From NCBI GenBank assembly GCA_003167305.1, contig PMTP01000097.1:1-7210 (forward strand): a stretch of 7,210 bases of DNA, in the 5' to 3' direction. Below are positions 1 to 6,833 of this stretch, piece after piece. This DNA comes from Acidobacteriaceae bacterium. Lineage in GTDB: Bacteria > Acidobacteriota > Terriglobia > Terriglobales > Acidobacteriaceae. The translations under genes were made by a program, and so were the position numbers. Every line of letters starts with the position of its first letter. The stretch's first letter is position 1. The notes under the pieces are model-generated. The model saw only the letters and a program-made list of their open reading frames with translations, was not told where the DNA came from and did not search any database.

Positions 1-36
1 CAGAGCCATCTTCCCCATAAAACCAAACTGTTTCAT
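1..36 (-). CDS. 5' end of an unidentified gene, runs off the left edge
   Basis: On the minus strand an AAAGAGG ribosome-binding site (44-50) lies 7 bases before an ATG at 34-36. The reading frame stays open to the window edge and gives MKQFGFMGKMAL. The good Shine-Dalgarno spacing and the same orientation as the upstream kinase gene make a real start likely. Twelve residues are too few to assign a family. The mix of lysines and hydrophobic residues could be the beginning of a signal peptide or of a cytoplasmic protein, and I do not choose between them. The gene is separated from the kinase stop by 343 bases, so it probably has its own promoter. Confidence 0.55.
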   Translation of the reverse strand, partial: MKQFGFMGKMAL

Positions 37-379
37 GCTGCAACCTCTTTCGTGGACAGGCGTTCGTCTGTCGGCGCTGCCCGATGGGCGCGCCCTCCTC
101 TCCCACAGTACACGCAGGTCCGTCACCGGGGCGAACGGCAAGTCTGAATAACGGACGGTGAGTGGCCGCCTGAAGCCGCACAAATAAGCAAGAAAATTCG
201 CGGTGCAACGCTGGAAATGCATTGCCGTTTGTGGAGGTGGGATGCGATAGCCAGTCTACTGCCGAATCTCGACCGGCGTGCCCCGAAAGCGCAGAGAAGA
301 AGGAAGGCCGTTTCGGACACTCTTAAGAGCGCCAGCCAAGTTGCTGCTTGACCTTTGAAGCAGCGCAGTTAAACTTTCG
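37..379. other. 343-base intergenic region, little identifiable
   Basis: This gap lies between the kinase stop and the start of the next minus-strand gene. It should hold the kinase 3' end and the promoter of the downstream gene, but I find no hairpin followed by a T-run and no good -35/-10 pair. The only structural item is a 10-base perfect palindrome, CTCTTAAGAG, at 320-329. Short open frames here (minus 123-320 and 256-483) have no ribosome-binding site I can support, and their products are Arg/Ser-rich with no recognisable family, so I treat the gap as non-coding. Confidence 0.6.
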
Positions 380-2005
380 TTACCGGAAGAAGCCCTCGGC
401 CTTGAGGGAAGCGACGATCTGCGCGGCGGAATCGAGGGCAGGCGACGCTCCCGGCGAGCCTTTGGGCGGAGGTCGAAGCTCAACCTTCAAGACCATGCGC
501 TTATTTGCCAGGAACTCGGCGCTCACAATATTCGAGGCCTTTTGCACGCCGCCGCCGCGGACCGTGACACGGAATTCATGTACCCCCGGCGGAACAAGCA
601 GGTTTTCATACTCCGCCTTGTCGCCTGCGGAGCCTTTGAAATAGGTCTTGCCATTCATCGCGATGGTGAAGGCCAGGCCAGCCGGAAAGTGATCCAATTC
701 CAGCTTCAAACGCGTGTTCTTCCGGGGATCAAGAGTCTTTGGATCGAAGGCCACGGAGGGGGTCTGGGCGAGGGGCGCGGGCAATGCGGCCGGCGGCGCG
801 GGACGCCCTCCGGCAGCTTTTTTTGCCACCACTGGAGCCGTCTCCGGCTCAGCCGCTGGTACCGGCAGCGGCGCAAACGCCGGCTGCGCGGCAGTCGTTG
901 CCGCCGGGTTCGCCAGTTGCACGGCAGGCTGTCTGTGATGCGCCAGCATATACCCGCCGCCCGCGGCCATTGCGACGAGAAGAACAGCCGCCGCGGCCAG
1001 CAGCGCGCCATGCTTTTTTGCCGGCTGAGGCGGCATTTCCATTGCCGTGATCTCGGTCACCGGAAGGGGTTTCGACGGCTGGCCGGGATTCAGATCGAAG
1101 GTTTCCTCGGATGCCTTTCCCGTTCCTGTAGCCAGCGGCGCTGTCGCTTGCATGCTTGGAGTTTTGGAATCGGCGCACAGCAGCGACAGGTCCTGAGCAA
1201 GTTCCTCGCCGGTTTGATAGCGATTCGCGGGACTTTTGGCCAGGCACTTGAGAATCACGCTCTCCAGCTTGGGAGGAATGGCGGGATTCAGTTTTGCGGG
1301 CGGAACCGGTTCCGTGTGGACAATCTTGTACGAGACAGCGGTCATCGATTCGCCAGGGAAGGGCTGCTCTCCGGTCGCCATCCAATAGAGGATTACGCCC
1401 AGCGAGAACAGGTCGGCGCGGCTGTCGATGGGTGCGCCAGTAAACTGCTCCGGCGGCATGAACGCAGGCGTTCCCAGAAGCTGGCCGGTGGTGGTGACCT
1501 CTCCGGCGGTGAGCTTGGCGATGCCAAAATCGGTAATCTTCGGCCGTTCGCTCCCATAAGCTTCGACCGAGGTGAGCAGAATATTCGCCGGCTTGATATC
1601 GCGGTGAATCACGCCATTGTGGTGGGCGTATCCGAGGGCTTCTGCGATCTGCTCCCCGATCTCGGCGACCCGCTCCAGCGAGAACCGCTCGCCTTTCTTC
1701 ATGGCAAAGTCGAGGGTCTCCCCCTTGACAAACTCCATCACCAGAAAAGGCACGCCCTCATGCTCGCCGACGTCGAAGACGGGCACAATTCCGGGATGAG
1801 CCAGAGCGCCCGCTGCGCGCGCCTCGCGGTAGAAGCGCTGGCGGTACTCGTCGCCCTGCTCGCTGGCCAGCGCCACAGTCAGGATGGTCTTCAGCGCGAC
1901 GACGCGGCCCATGGCAGGATCGAGCGCGCGGAAGACGCTGCCCATGGCGCCGTGGCCCAGCTCATCGAGAATCTCGTACCGCCCAATGGTCTTCGGTGTA
2001 CTCAT
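380..2005 (-). CDS. Membrane-anchored Hanks-type serine/threonine protein kinase
   Basis: A 541-residue Ser/Thr kinase of the PknB/Stk type that should phosphorylate proteins from the cytoplasmic face of the membrane. Residues 10 to about 275 form the kinase domain. The glycine loop is GHGAMGSV (17-24), the ATP-binding lysine is K39, the helix C glutamate is E61, the catalytic loop is HRDIKPAN (134-141), followed by DFG (159-161). The activation loop contains TTT (171-173) and T179 as possible autophosphorylation sites, then MPPEQ in place of APE, and D198. All catalytic residues are present. A Pro-rich juxtamembrane stretch leads to one membrane helix (about 333-355), then a Pro/Ala-rich linker and a C-terminal beta-rich segment (about 420-520) containing VPPGVHEFRV, reminiscent of PEGA domains. 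The ATG at 2005 lies just ahead of the glycine loop, so it is the sensible start despite a weak ribosome-binding site (TTGAG). The ligand and substrates are unknown. Confidence 0.95.
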   Translation of the reverse strand: MSTPKTIGRYEILDELGHGAMGSVFRALDPAMGRVVALKTILTVALASEQGDEYRQRFYREARAAGALAHPGIVPVFDVGEHEGVPFLVMEFVKGETLDFAMKKGERFSLERVAEIGEQIAEALGYAHHNGVIHRDIKPANILLTSVEAYGSERPKITDFGIAKLTAGEVTTTGQLLGTPAFMPPEQFTGAPIDSRADLFSLGVILYWMATGEQPFPGESMTAVSYKIVHTEPVPPAKLNPAIPPKLESVILKCLAKSPANRYQTGEELAQDLSLLCADSKTPSMQATAPLATGTGKASEETFDLNPGQPSKPLPVTEITAMEMPPQPAKKHGALLAAAAVLLVAMAAGGGYMLAHHRQPAVQLANPAATTAAQPAFAPLPVPAAEPETAPVVAKKAAGGRPAPPAALPAPLAQTPSVAFDPKTLDPRKNTRLKLELDHFPAGLAFTIAMNGKTYFKGSAGDKAEYENLLVPPGVHEFRVTVRGGGVQKASNIVSAEFLANKRMVLKVELRPPPKGSPGASPALDSAAQIVASLKAEGFFR

Positions 2006-2036
2006 AGCTCAATGCGTACCACTCTAGCACAGCTTT

Positions 2037-2081
2037 GACAGCGTTGTCTGGTGGTATAGGGACAGCGGCGTTCAGGCTGTC
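2037..2081. promoter_or_regulatory. Two small dyads upstream of the kinase gene
   Basis: The sequence GACA-GCGT-TGTC (2037-2048) is a near-perfect 12-base dyad. Thirteen bases further from the gene, GACAGC (2061-2066) and GCTGTC (2076-2081) form a second inverted repeat with a 9-base spacer. The same GACAGCG heptamer begins both. They lie 32 to 76 bases before the kinase ATG, where an operator or a 5' leader hairpin would be expected. I see no good sigma-70 promoter here to anchor the interpretation. The function is inferred only from position and symmetry. Confidence 0.25.
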
Positions 2082-2151
2082 GCGGAATATTCATGAGCAG
2101 CAGCCCGACTCGCCGCGAAGAGTTAAGGCTGGAATGAACCGCCGCGAACTT

Positions 2152-2216
2152 GCTAACTTGCGATCACCGCGAAGGCCTGCCCTGAGCGAAGTCGAAGGGC
2201 GGTGGCTAACTTGCGA
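2152..2216. repeat. Palindromic dispersed-type repeat bracketed by a 12-bp direct repeat
   Basis: The 12-mer GCTAACTTGCGA occurs at 2152-2163 and again, identical, at 2205-2216. Between the copies lie 41 bases containing GCCCT (2179-2183), a 12-base loop and AGGGC (2196-2200), around the core CCCTGAGCGAAGTCGAAGGG. I recognise this core as a motif found dispersed in intergenic DNA of acidobacterial and other environmental genomes. This recognition is from memory and was not searched. The exact flanking duplication is what insertion of a small palindromic element with target-site duplication would leave, though slippage could also make it. The heptamer CCGCGAA also recurs at 2113, 2142 and 2167. 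No coding function is apparent. Confidence 0.6.
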
Positions 2217-2302
2217 AATGGTTAACCAGTCCTCGCGAGTTTTAGCGAAAGGATAATGAAAAACGAATCCGCCTTCGCGCATGGGGCTGGATCGCGCAGG
2301 AT

Positions 2303-3253
2303 TCAGGGCTTGGCGCTGGGTGGAATCAACAGCGTGACGGCATCGGGCACAATCTCGATGCGGACCGGCAGATGCCCCAGAATCTCTCCATCGGCCTCAG
2401 CGAAGATGCGCGCCGAGGATCCGTTGCGGGGACGGCACTCGACCGAGACGGCATCGATCATTTCAATCTCAGGCGTAGACCGGGAACGGCCAAAGAGGGC
2501 GGCGATCAGGAAACAAAAGTAGCGCATGCGGCTGCGCGTTTTGAAGGCTACCAGGCGCAGGCGTTGGTTGTGCAGGGTGGCGCCGGGGATGAAGTTGTTG
2601 AGGGCGCCGCCGAAGTTGCGAATGCGCACCACCAGAAGCTCGGAGATTTCTTCCACGCGCGGTTGGGCGCTCGCGCATTCGATAAAGGCCGCTTCAAAGA
2701 GGGGGAAGGTATGGGTGGCCCATACATGGAAGGCCTCGACGACGTAGAGGAAGTAGCCGAAGCGGCGCTTGAGGGCGGGGTCGAGCCGGGATATCCAGAG
2801 TGCGTCCGTGCCCACGCCGGCGGCTACGGTGAAGTATCGCGAGCGGGTTTCGCCGGCCGCGTCCTGATAAACGATTTTGCCTACGGACAGGCGCACTGGG
2901 AGCGCGGTGAGCAGTTTGCGGACCGCCTTGGCGGGAGAGGTTTGCAGGCCCAGGTTCGCGGCCAGCGCGTTGGCAGTGCCCAGCGGCACCACGCCCAACG
3001 CCACCTGGGTTCCGGCCAGGCTCTGTAAGACTTCATGGACGGTGCCATCGCCGCCGCAGGCAATGACTGTGTCGCAGCCGCGGCGCACGGCCTCCTCGGC
3101 CAAAATACCGGCGCTGCCCGGCGCGAGGGTTTCCAGCGCTTCGGCTTCCACGCCTGCTTCGCGGAGGACGGCGAGCGCTTTGTCGATGGCCGCGCGGTGG
3201 CCGCGCGAGTGCTGGCCGGAGGCCGGATTGTAAATCAGCGCGACACGACGCAT
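2303..3253 (-). CDS. YegS/DAGK-family lipid kinase
   Basis: A 316-residue diacylglycerol-kinase-like protein that transfers phosphate from ATP to a lipid hydroxyl, probably diacylglycerol or a related membrane lipid, at the inner face of the membrane. The N-terminal catalytic domain shows NPASG (9-13), the nucleotide-binding GGDGT (67-71) followed by VHEVL, and PLGTAN (90-95). The C-terminal beta domain of this family carries the conserved ADGE (287-290) before a hydrophobic strand. Length and motif spacing match the YegS/BmrU group. I start at the ATG at 3253 because AGGGG (3261-3265) sits 7 bases upstream and the NPASG strand follows directly. A longer in-frame ATG at 3376 would read back into the rpsT terminator and adds a Pro/Arg-rich extension with no domain. 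The terminator implies a separate promoter, of which I see only a GATAAG-like -10 candidate. The true lipid substrate cannot be read from sequence. Confidence 0.93.
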   Translation of the reverse strand: MRRVALIYNPASGQHSRGHRAAIDKALAVLREAGVEAEALETLAPGSAGILAEEAVRRGCDTVIACGGDGTVHEVLQSLAGTQVALGVVPLGTANALAANLGLQTSPAKAVRKLLTALPVRLSVGKIVYQDAAGETRSRYFTVAAGVGTDALWISRLDPALKRRFGYFLYVVEAFHVWATHTFPLFEAAFIECASAQPRVEEISELLVVRIRNFGGALNNFIPGATLHNQRLRLVAFKTRSRMRYFCFLIAALFGRSRSTPEIEMIDAVSVECRPRNGSSARIFAEADGEILGHLPVRIEIVPDAVTLLIPPSAKP

Positions 3254-3374
3254 GGCGTTTCCCCTGGTGTTCGCGCCGCGCGCGAGAGTGGGAGCGGGAG
3301 TTCTGTTCTTATCATCGCATCCGGGGGCAGGCCGGGGACACGGCTTTCGCAACAGACCGCTCTTCATCGCGCGC

Positions 3375-3415
3375 AAAAAACGGCAGCAGCCGGGAAGTTC
3401 TCCCGGCTGCTGCCG
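3375..3415 (-). terminator. Rho-independent terminator of rpsT
   Basis: A perfect 15-base-pair stem pairs 3401-3415 with 3381-3395 around the 5-base loop 3396-3400. On the minus strand it is followed directly by six T residues (3375-3380). It begins 27 bases after the rpsT stop codon. The plus strand has no T-run on the other side, so the terminator acts only on minus-strand transcription. It separates rpsT from the lipid kinase gene. Confidence 0.95.
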
Positions 3416-3442
3416 TCTGTCGCAGATTCGATGGATTCCGCG

Positions 3443-3718
3443 CTACGTCTTGGCCAGAACCAGCGCCTTCAGCCGCGCATTCAGGCGGCTCTTGTAGCGG
3501 GAGACGGTGTTGTCGTGCAAAATACCCTTCTGCACGCTCTTGTCGAGGGTGGAGACGGTGGAGCGATACTGCGCCTGGGCGGCTGTCACGTCGCCCTGGA
3601 CGAGCGCTTCGCGCAGATCGCGCAGACTGGTGCGCACACGGCTGCGGTTGGCGCGGTTCACCGCAGTGCGGGTTATGGTCTGGCGGGCGCGCTTCAGCGA
3701 CGATACATGGTTTGCCAT
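3443..3718 (-). CDS. rpsT: 30S ribosomal protein S20
   Basis: A 91-residue, strongly basic protein matching bacterial S20 in length and pattern. S20 binds 16S rRNA early in assembly of the small ribosomal subunit. The N-terminus is [13 protein letters not shown], followed by an Arg/Asn-rich first helix. The C-terminal region contains [18 protein letters not shown], the typical S20 segment (K-G-x-x-H-x-N-x-x-x-R-x-K-S-R-L). The ribosome-binding site AAGGA (3725-3729) is 6 bases before the ATG. The gene forms its own transcription unit, with a sigma-70-like promoter upstream and a strong intrinsic terminator downstream. A leader of about 65 bases would leave room for the translational autoregulation known for S20 in E. 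coli, but I see no specific structure that proves it here. Confidence 0.97.
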   Translation of the reverse strand: MANHVSSLKRARQTITRTAVNRANRSRVRTSLRDLREALVQGDVTAAQAQYRSTVSTLDKSVQKGILHDNTVSRYKSRLNARLKALVLAKT

Positions 3719-3789
3719 TGATGATCCTTAAATCTCAGGGATAATGCGGTCACAGAATGCAACGTAAGCCGCATCCCTCGCAATTACTT

Positions 3790-3818
3790 AGTCTACGGGA
3801 AATTGGGCGGCGGGTCAA
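3790..3818 (-). promoter_or_regulatory. Sigma-70-type promoter of rpsT
   Basis: On the minus strand TTGACC (3813-3818) is followed by a 17-base spacer and TAGACT (3790-3795). The -35 matches consensus at 5 of 6 positions and the -10 at 4 of 6, with ideal spacing. Transcription would begin near 3783, about 65 bases before the rpsT ATG. The -35 lies about 30 bases beyond the glycosidase stop codon, so the two genes are packed closely but rpsT is driven independently. Confidence 0.7.
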
Positions 3819-3847
3819 TGCGCGCACAAGCCTTGCGTCTCCGGCTC

Positions 3848-6163
3848 TCACTGCGTCGTGATCGCGCCCACCGTGGTCAGGTTGGCAGCGGCCTCGGAGT
3901 TTCCCAGGTATATGGTGTAAGTTCCCGGCCCCACCAGCCAACTGCTGCTGCCCGTATCCCAATAGGACATAGGGTGCGAAGAGTCGTTCTGATCCACCTC
4001 GATGGTCACTGACTGGGAGCCTCCCGGTTGCAGCAGAACCTTCTGCCAGCCCACCAGCCGTTTGGGCGGCTCGTTGAGGCTGGCCGGCATTCCCAAATAG
4101 ACCTGCGCCACCTCGGCTCCCGCCACCGTGCCGGTATTGGCCAGATTGAAAGTCACCTGGAAGTTCGGATTGGTGGTTGAGGAAAGATTGTTCACGATGG
4201 CCGCATTCGTGATGGAAAATGTGGTGTAGGAGAGGCCGTAGCCGAAGTAAAACAGCGGCGTGAATCCGTTCACGTCATACCATTTATAGCCCACGTTGTA
4301 GCCCTCCGTGTAGTTCACGGCAAAGGGAGTGACCTCGTCCGGGGGCTGCGGAATCACCGGTCGGGGCAGTTGCGTCTCGCTGGCCGGGAAGGTGATGGGG
4401 AGCTTGCCGGAGGGATTAGTCACGCCAAAGAGCAAGTCGGCAATCGCCGGCCCGCCGCTCTGACCGGGGTACCAGGCTTCCAGCACCGCGCTTACCTGGC
4501 TCAGCCAGGGCATCAGGATGGGGCCGCCGCTCTCGACGACGACAATGGTGTGCGGATTGGCCGCTGCCACCGCTTCAACCAGCGCATCCTGGTCGATGGG
4601 GGTCGTGCTGGTCAGGTCGGTAAGGCTGAGGCTGGACTCATCCATACCCTCGCTGGCCCACTGGCTCACGAAGACGATCGCAACTTGCGACGAAGCCGCC
4701 AGAGCAGCCGCAGCAGCGGCGTCGGAGCCATCGGCAAACTGCACATTCGCTTTGGGAGCCTTGGCCTGAATCGCCTGCTGTGGCGAGGAAAGGTCCCAGA
4801 TCACCGTCGCCCAGCAGGGCGGGCATGGCTGCGGCCCTGTCAGCATACCGCCAATGGGCTGCACCTCCGCCGAGCCTCCACCGGAGAGGACGTAAGAGTT
4901 CGCATGGGAGCCGATGATGGCGACCGATTGTAGCGCGGAACCATTCAGCGGTAGTTGGCTGCCGGAGTTCTTCAGCAGAACCGCTCCCTGCTCCTCGATC
5001 TCCTGTGCCACGGCGGCATCGGCAACGGCTGGAAACGACTGGATATTCTGTATATTATCGAAGATCCCAACCTGGTACATGGCGCGCAGAATGCGGTGCA
5101 CCATGTTGTCCAGCCGCGATTGCGGCACCTGTCCGCTGGCAATGGCCTGCCCCAACGTGGAGAAGTATTGCTGATTCGGCTGCTCCTGGTCCAGGCCATT
5201 GTTGGCTGCGTTGACCGTGCTCTGCGTCGCCCACCAGTCGGACATCACGAAGCCCGGAAAATTCCAGCCCGTCTTGAGCATATCGTTGAGCAGATGGCTG
5301 TTCTCGCAGTCGTACTGGCCGTTGGTCAGGTTGTAGGAGCACATCACTGACTGCACATTCGAATCCTTGACGCCGATCTCGAAGGCCAGCAGATCGCTCT
5401 CCCTGCCGCCCCGCTCGTCAATGATCGCATTGGCCGTAGTGCGCCCCGACTCCTGGTCGTTGAAGGCAAAGTGCTTGATGCCGCCAATGATATGTTGCGC
5501 CTGGATGGCGTTGATATGCGCTGCCGTAATCTTGCCGGCCAGGATGGGGTCTTCGCCCTTGGTCTCGAAGGTGCGGCCGTCGCGCGGCTCGCGGCCAATG
5601 AGATTGATGTTGCCGCCGAGGTTGACGTTGATTCCGTAGTCGCTCAACTCGGTGCCGATGACCGTGCCATACTTGGCGGCTTCATTCGTATCCCAACTGG
5701 CCGCGCTGGCGATCGACGAGGGCAGCGCGGTGGCCGGTCCCACTGCATTGCCCACGCCCACACTGCCGTCGGCCAAATACAGAGTGGGAATATTCAGACG
5801 CAGAATTCCCGGCACCCATCCCGCCGCGCCCAATGGAATCGTGTACCCCCATTCAAGGTTGGTCGTCACTCCGCCCTGCACCATTTCGAGCTTTTCATTC
5901 TGTGTCATCTTCGCCAGCATGGCGTCAGCCCGGTCGTCGGGATTGCTGGGCGGCGGTGAGGTGCCGTTGTTTGAGGAGGACGATGACGATGAACTGCCGC
6001 CGCACCCGGCCAGGGTCAGCAGAAGCGGGAAAACCAGCAGGAGAGCAAGAGGCGCCTTTGCGCAACTGCGCCCGCTCAGGGCCGGACGGGCGGGAAGGAT
6101 TTCAGAAATATCGAGCATATGCGCCTCCGAATTCAAAAAAGAAGCCATCAATAGTCTTCGCAT
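3848..6163 (-). CDS. GH3-family beta-glucosidase-type lipoprotein
   Basis: A 771-residue glycoside hydrolase family 3 enzyme, expected to cleave beta-linked glucosides or xylosides outside the cytoplasm by a retaining mechanism. Residues 35-54 form a lipoprotein signal peptide ending in the lipobox LAGC (C54), so the protein is lipid-anchored. A run of eight serines and a Pro/Asn-rich linker follow. The N-terminal GH3 barrel (about 78-362) shows GREPRDGRTFETKGEDP (190-206), K230-H231 and the nucleophile D309 in MSDWW. The C-terminal GH3 domain (about 390-645) contains SEGMDESSL, with E505 as the candidate acid/base, and ends in FGYGLSYTTFS. A fibronectin-III-like domain (about 680-755) closes the protein. 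All expected catalytic motifs are present. Start: GGAGG (6171-6175) lies 7 bases before the ATG at 6163, but an internal ATG at 6118 has its own GGAGG (6124-6128) and would give a 756-residue form with the same signal peptide. Exact sugar specificity cannot be told. Confidence 0.93.
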   Translation of the reverse strand: MRRLLMASFLNSEAHMLDISEILPARPALSGRSCAKAPLALLLVFPLLLTLAGCGGSSSSSSSSNNGTSPPPSNPDDRADAMLAKMTQNEKLEMVQGGVTTNLEWGYTIPLGAAGWVPGILRLNIPTLYLADGSVGVGNAVGPATALPSSIASAASWDTNEAAKYGTVIGTELSDYGINVNLGGNINLIGREPRDGRTFETKGEDPILAGKITAAHINAIQAQHIIGGIKHFAFNDQESGRTTANAIIDERGGRESDLLAFEIGVKDSNVQSVMCSYNLTNGQYDCENSHLLNDMLKTGWNFPGFVMSDWWATQSTVNAANNGLDQEQPNQQYFSTLGQAIASGQVPQSRLDNMVHRILRAMYQVGIFDNIQNIQSFPAVADAAVAQEIEEQGAVLLKNSGSQLPLNGSALQSVAIIGSHANSYVLSGGGSAEVQPIGGMLTGPQPCPPCWATVIWDLSSPQQAIQAKAPKANVQFADGSDAAAAAALAASSQVAIVFVSQWASEGMDESSLSLTDLTSTTPIDQDALVEAVAAANPHTIVVVESGGPILMPWLSQVSAVLEAWYPGQSGGPAIADLLFGVTNPSGKLPITFPASETQLPRPVIPQPPDEVTPFAVNYTEGYNVGYKWYDVNGFTPLFYFGYGLSYTTFSITNAAIVNNLSSTTNPNFQVTFNLANTGTVAGAEVAQVYLGMPASLNEPPKRLVGWQKVLLQPGGSQSVTIEVDQNDSSHPMSYWDTGSSSWLVGPGTYTIYLGNSEAAANLTTVGAITTQ

Positions 6164-6175
6164 TGAACTGCCTCC
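6119..6175 (-). promoter_or_regulatory. Two ribosome-binding sites at alternative GH3 starts
   Basis: GGAGG at 6171-6175 serves the ATG at 6161-6163 with 7 bases between, and a second GGAGG at 6124-6128 serves the in-frame ATG at 6116-6118 with 5 bases between. The second start shortens the charged N-terminal region ahead of the signal peptide from 34 to 19 residues, still long but closer to usual lipoproteins. Either site could be the main start. Confidence 0.6.
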
Positions 6176-6496
6176 TGCCTTCAGTTAGAAACGCTGACTA
6201 GAAGGAATACAAGGCTACAACCGTTACCCGCCAGCGTCATTGGGGTTAAATCGGGATTAAAGATTGCAAGAGTCCGCGGAAGCCCAAAGAACCTGTTGCT
6301 CTGTATCCCGAACTGAAACACCTCCTGGCCTCATGATTTGAAGCCGCAAATAGGATAGACCCAAATCAGTGCCGTTGATCAGTCGCCTCGCCAGGCCGGG
6401 GATGGCTTGTGGCAGCGCAGCAATCTGGCCCGGCGTCCGCCCGCGCGCCCGGTATCCGCGGAGTAACTGTTTTCATCGATCTTTACCGGGCTGGCA

Positions 6497-6525
6497 TTGA
6501 CTCCTTCGTCCGCCGGCGATACTCT
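6497..6525 (+). promoter_or_regulatory. Candidate sigma-70 promoter for phoH
   Basis: TTGACT (6497-6502, 5 of 6 consensus matches) is followed by exactly 17 bases and TACTCT (6520-6525), which keeps the key T, A and final T of the -10 box. Transcription would start near 6532, giving phoH an unusually long leader of about 300 bases. The spacing and -35 are good and the -10 is only moderate, so a promoter closer to the gene remains possible. Confidence 0.4.
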
Positions 6526-6592
6526 CAAGCGCAGATGCTGGAATCGGTTCCCTTTCATGTGCCGGAGTGATGATGGTTAGCAACTCACATTT

Positions 6593-6622
6593 AGGAGACG
6601 AATGAGACTGGCATTTGCATGA
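6593..6622 (+). other. Possible 6-codon leader ORF with ribosome-binding site
   Basis: AGGAG (6593-6597) precedes ATG (6602-6604) by 4 bases, and the frame reads MRLAFA before TGA at 6620-6622. The stop overlaps the ATG of a longer frame (6619-6837) in an ATGA arrangement. It lies in the presumed phoH leader. The signals are good but such short frames arise easily by chance, so it may have no function. Confidence 0.2.
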
Positions 6623-6833
6623 CAGATTTGGTAGCCTACGCCAACCCGCGGTGTCGTCCCTCAGCCCAGAGCCTCGGCCCGGTTCTGCGCCTCGTCTGCC
6701 CATCTTCCTCTCAACCAGCCGCTTGCTCACAACCTGGAACTGCCATCCGTCCTTTGCGCCGGTGTTACGTCCAGTCCATCCCCTCATCCCGGTTCACCAC
6801 AACCGCACATCCTTTTGGAGGCCATCGAACCCA

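Larger units (their letters stand above)
6164..6833. other. 670-base region between divergent GH3 and phoH genes
   Basis: This stretch should carry the promoters for both divergent genes. On the plus side there is one good -35/-10 pair (6497-6525). On the minus side only a partial match (TTGTAT, 17 bases, TCTAAC) lies within 60 bases of the glycosidase start. Short frames with AGGAG/ATG signals occur at 6593-6622. A 71-codon minus-strand open stretch (6257-6472) has no plausible start. I see no tRNA fold, transposase fragment or intrinsic terminator. Confidence 0.55.

Noticed and set aside
320..329. CTCTTAAGAG palindrome
   Set aside because: A single 10-base palindrome with no partner or promoter nearby; it may be chance.
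542..2038. A 498-codon plus-strand open frame opposite the Ser/Thr kinase
   Set aside because: It is the antisense shadow of a gene with all kinase motifs. Its product is Arg/His/Gly-rich with no family features, as expected from the reverse frame of GC-rich coding DNA.
2035..2060. TTGACA followed by TATAGG on the plus strand as a promoter
   Set aside because: The spacing is only 14 bases and no plus-strand gene follows.
2230..2300. Possible intrinsic terminator after the lipid kinase (CGAA/TTCG followed by TTTTT on the minus strand)
   Set aside because: The stem is only four base pairs (five with a wobble), too weak to call a terminator.
3254..3376. N-terminal extension of the lipid kinase to an ATG at 3376
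   Set aside because: It would start next to the T-run of the rpsT terminator and adds a Pro/Arg-rich stretch with no domain. The ATG at 3253 has a proper ribosome-binding site and is followed at once by the conserved first strand.
2372..3721. Plus-strand frames of 218 and 228 codons (2372-3028, 3035-3721)
   Set aside because: They lie antisense to the lipid kinase and rpsT, and one runs through the terminator hairpin. No recognisable protein family.
4370..5959. Several plus-strand frames opposite the GH3 gene (for example 4370-4933 and 5471-5959)
   Set aside because: All are shadows of a full-length GH3 enzyme with intact motifs.
6473..6787. A 104-codon minus-strand frame in the GH3-phoH gap
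   Set aside because: Gly/Arg-rich product without known motifs or a ribosome-binding site I can support. It overlaps the candidate phoH promoter and leader.
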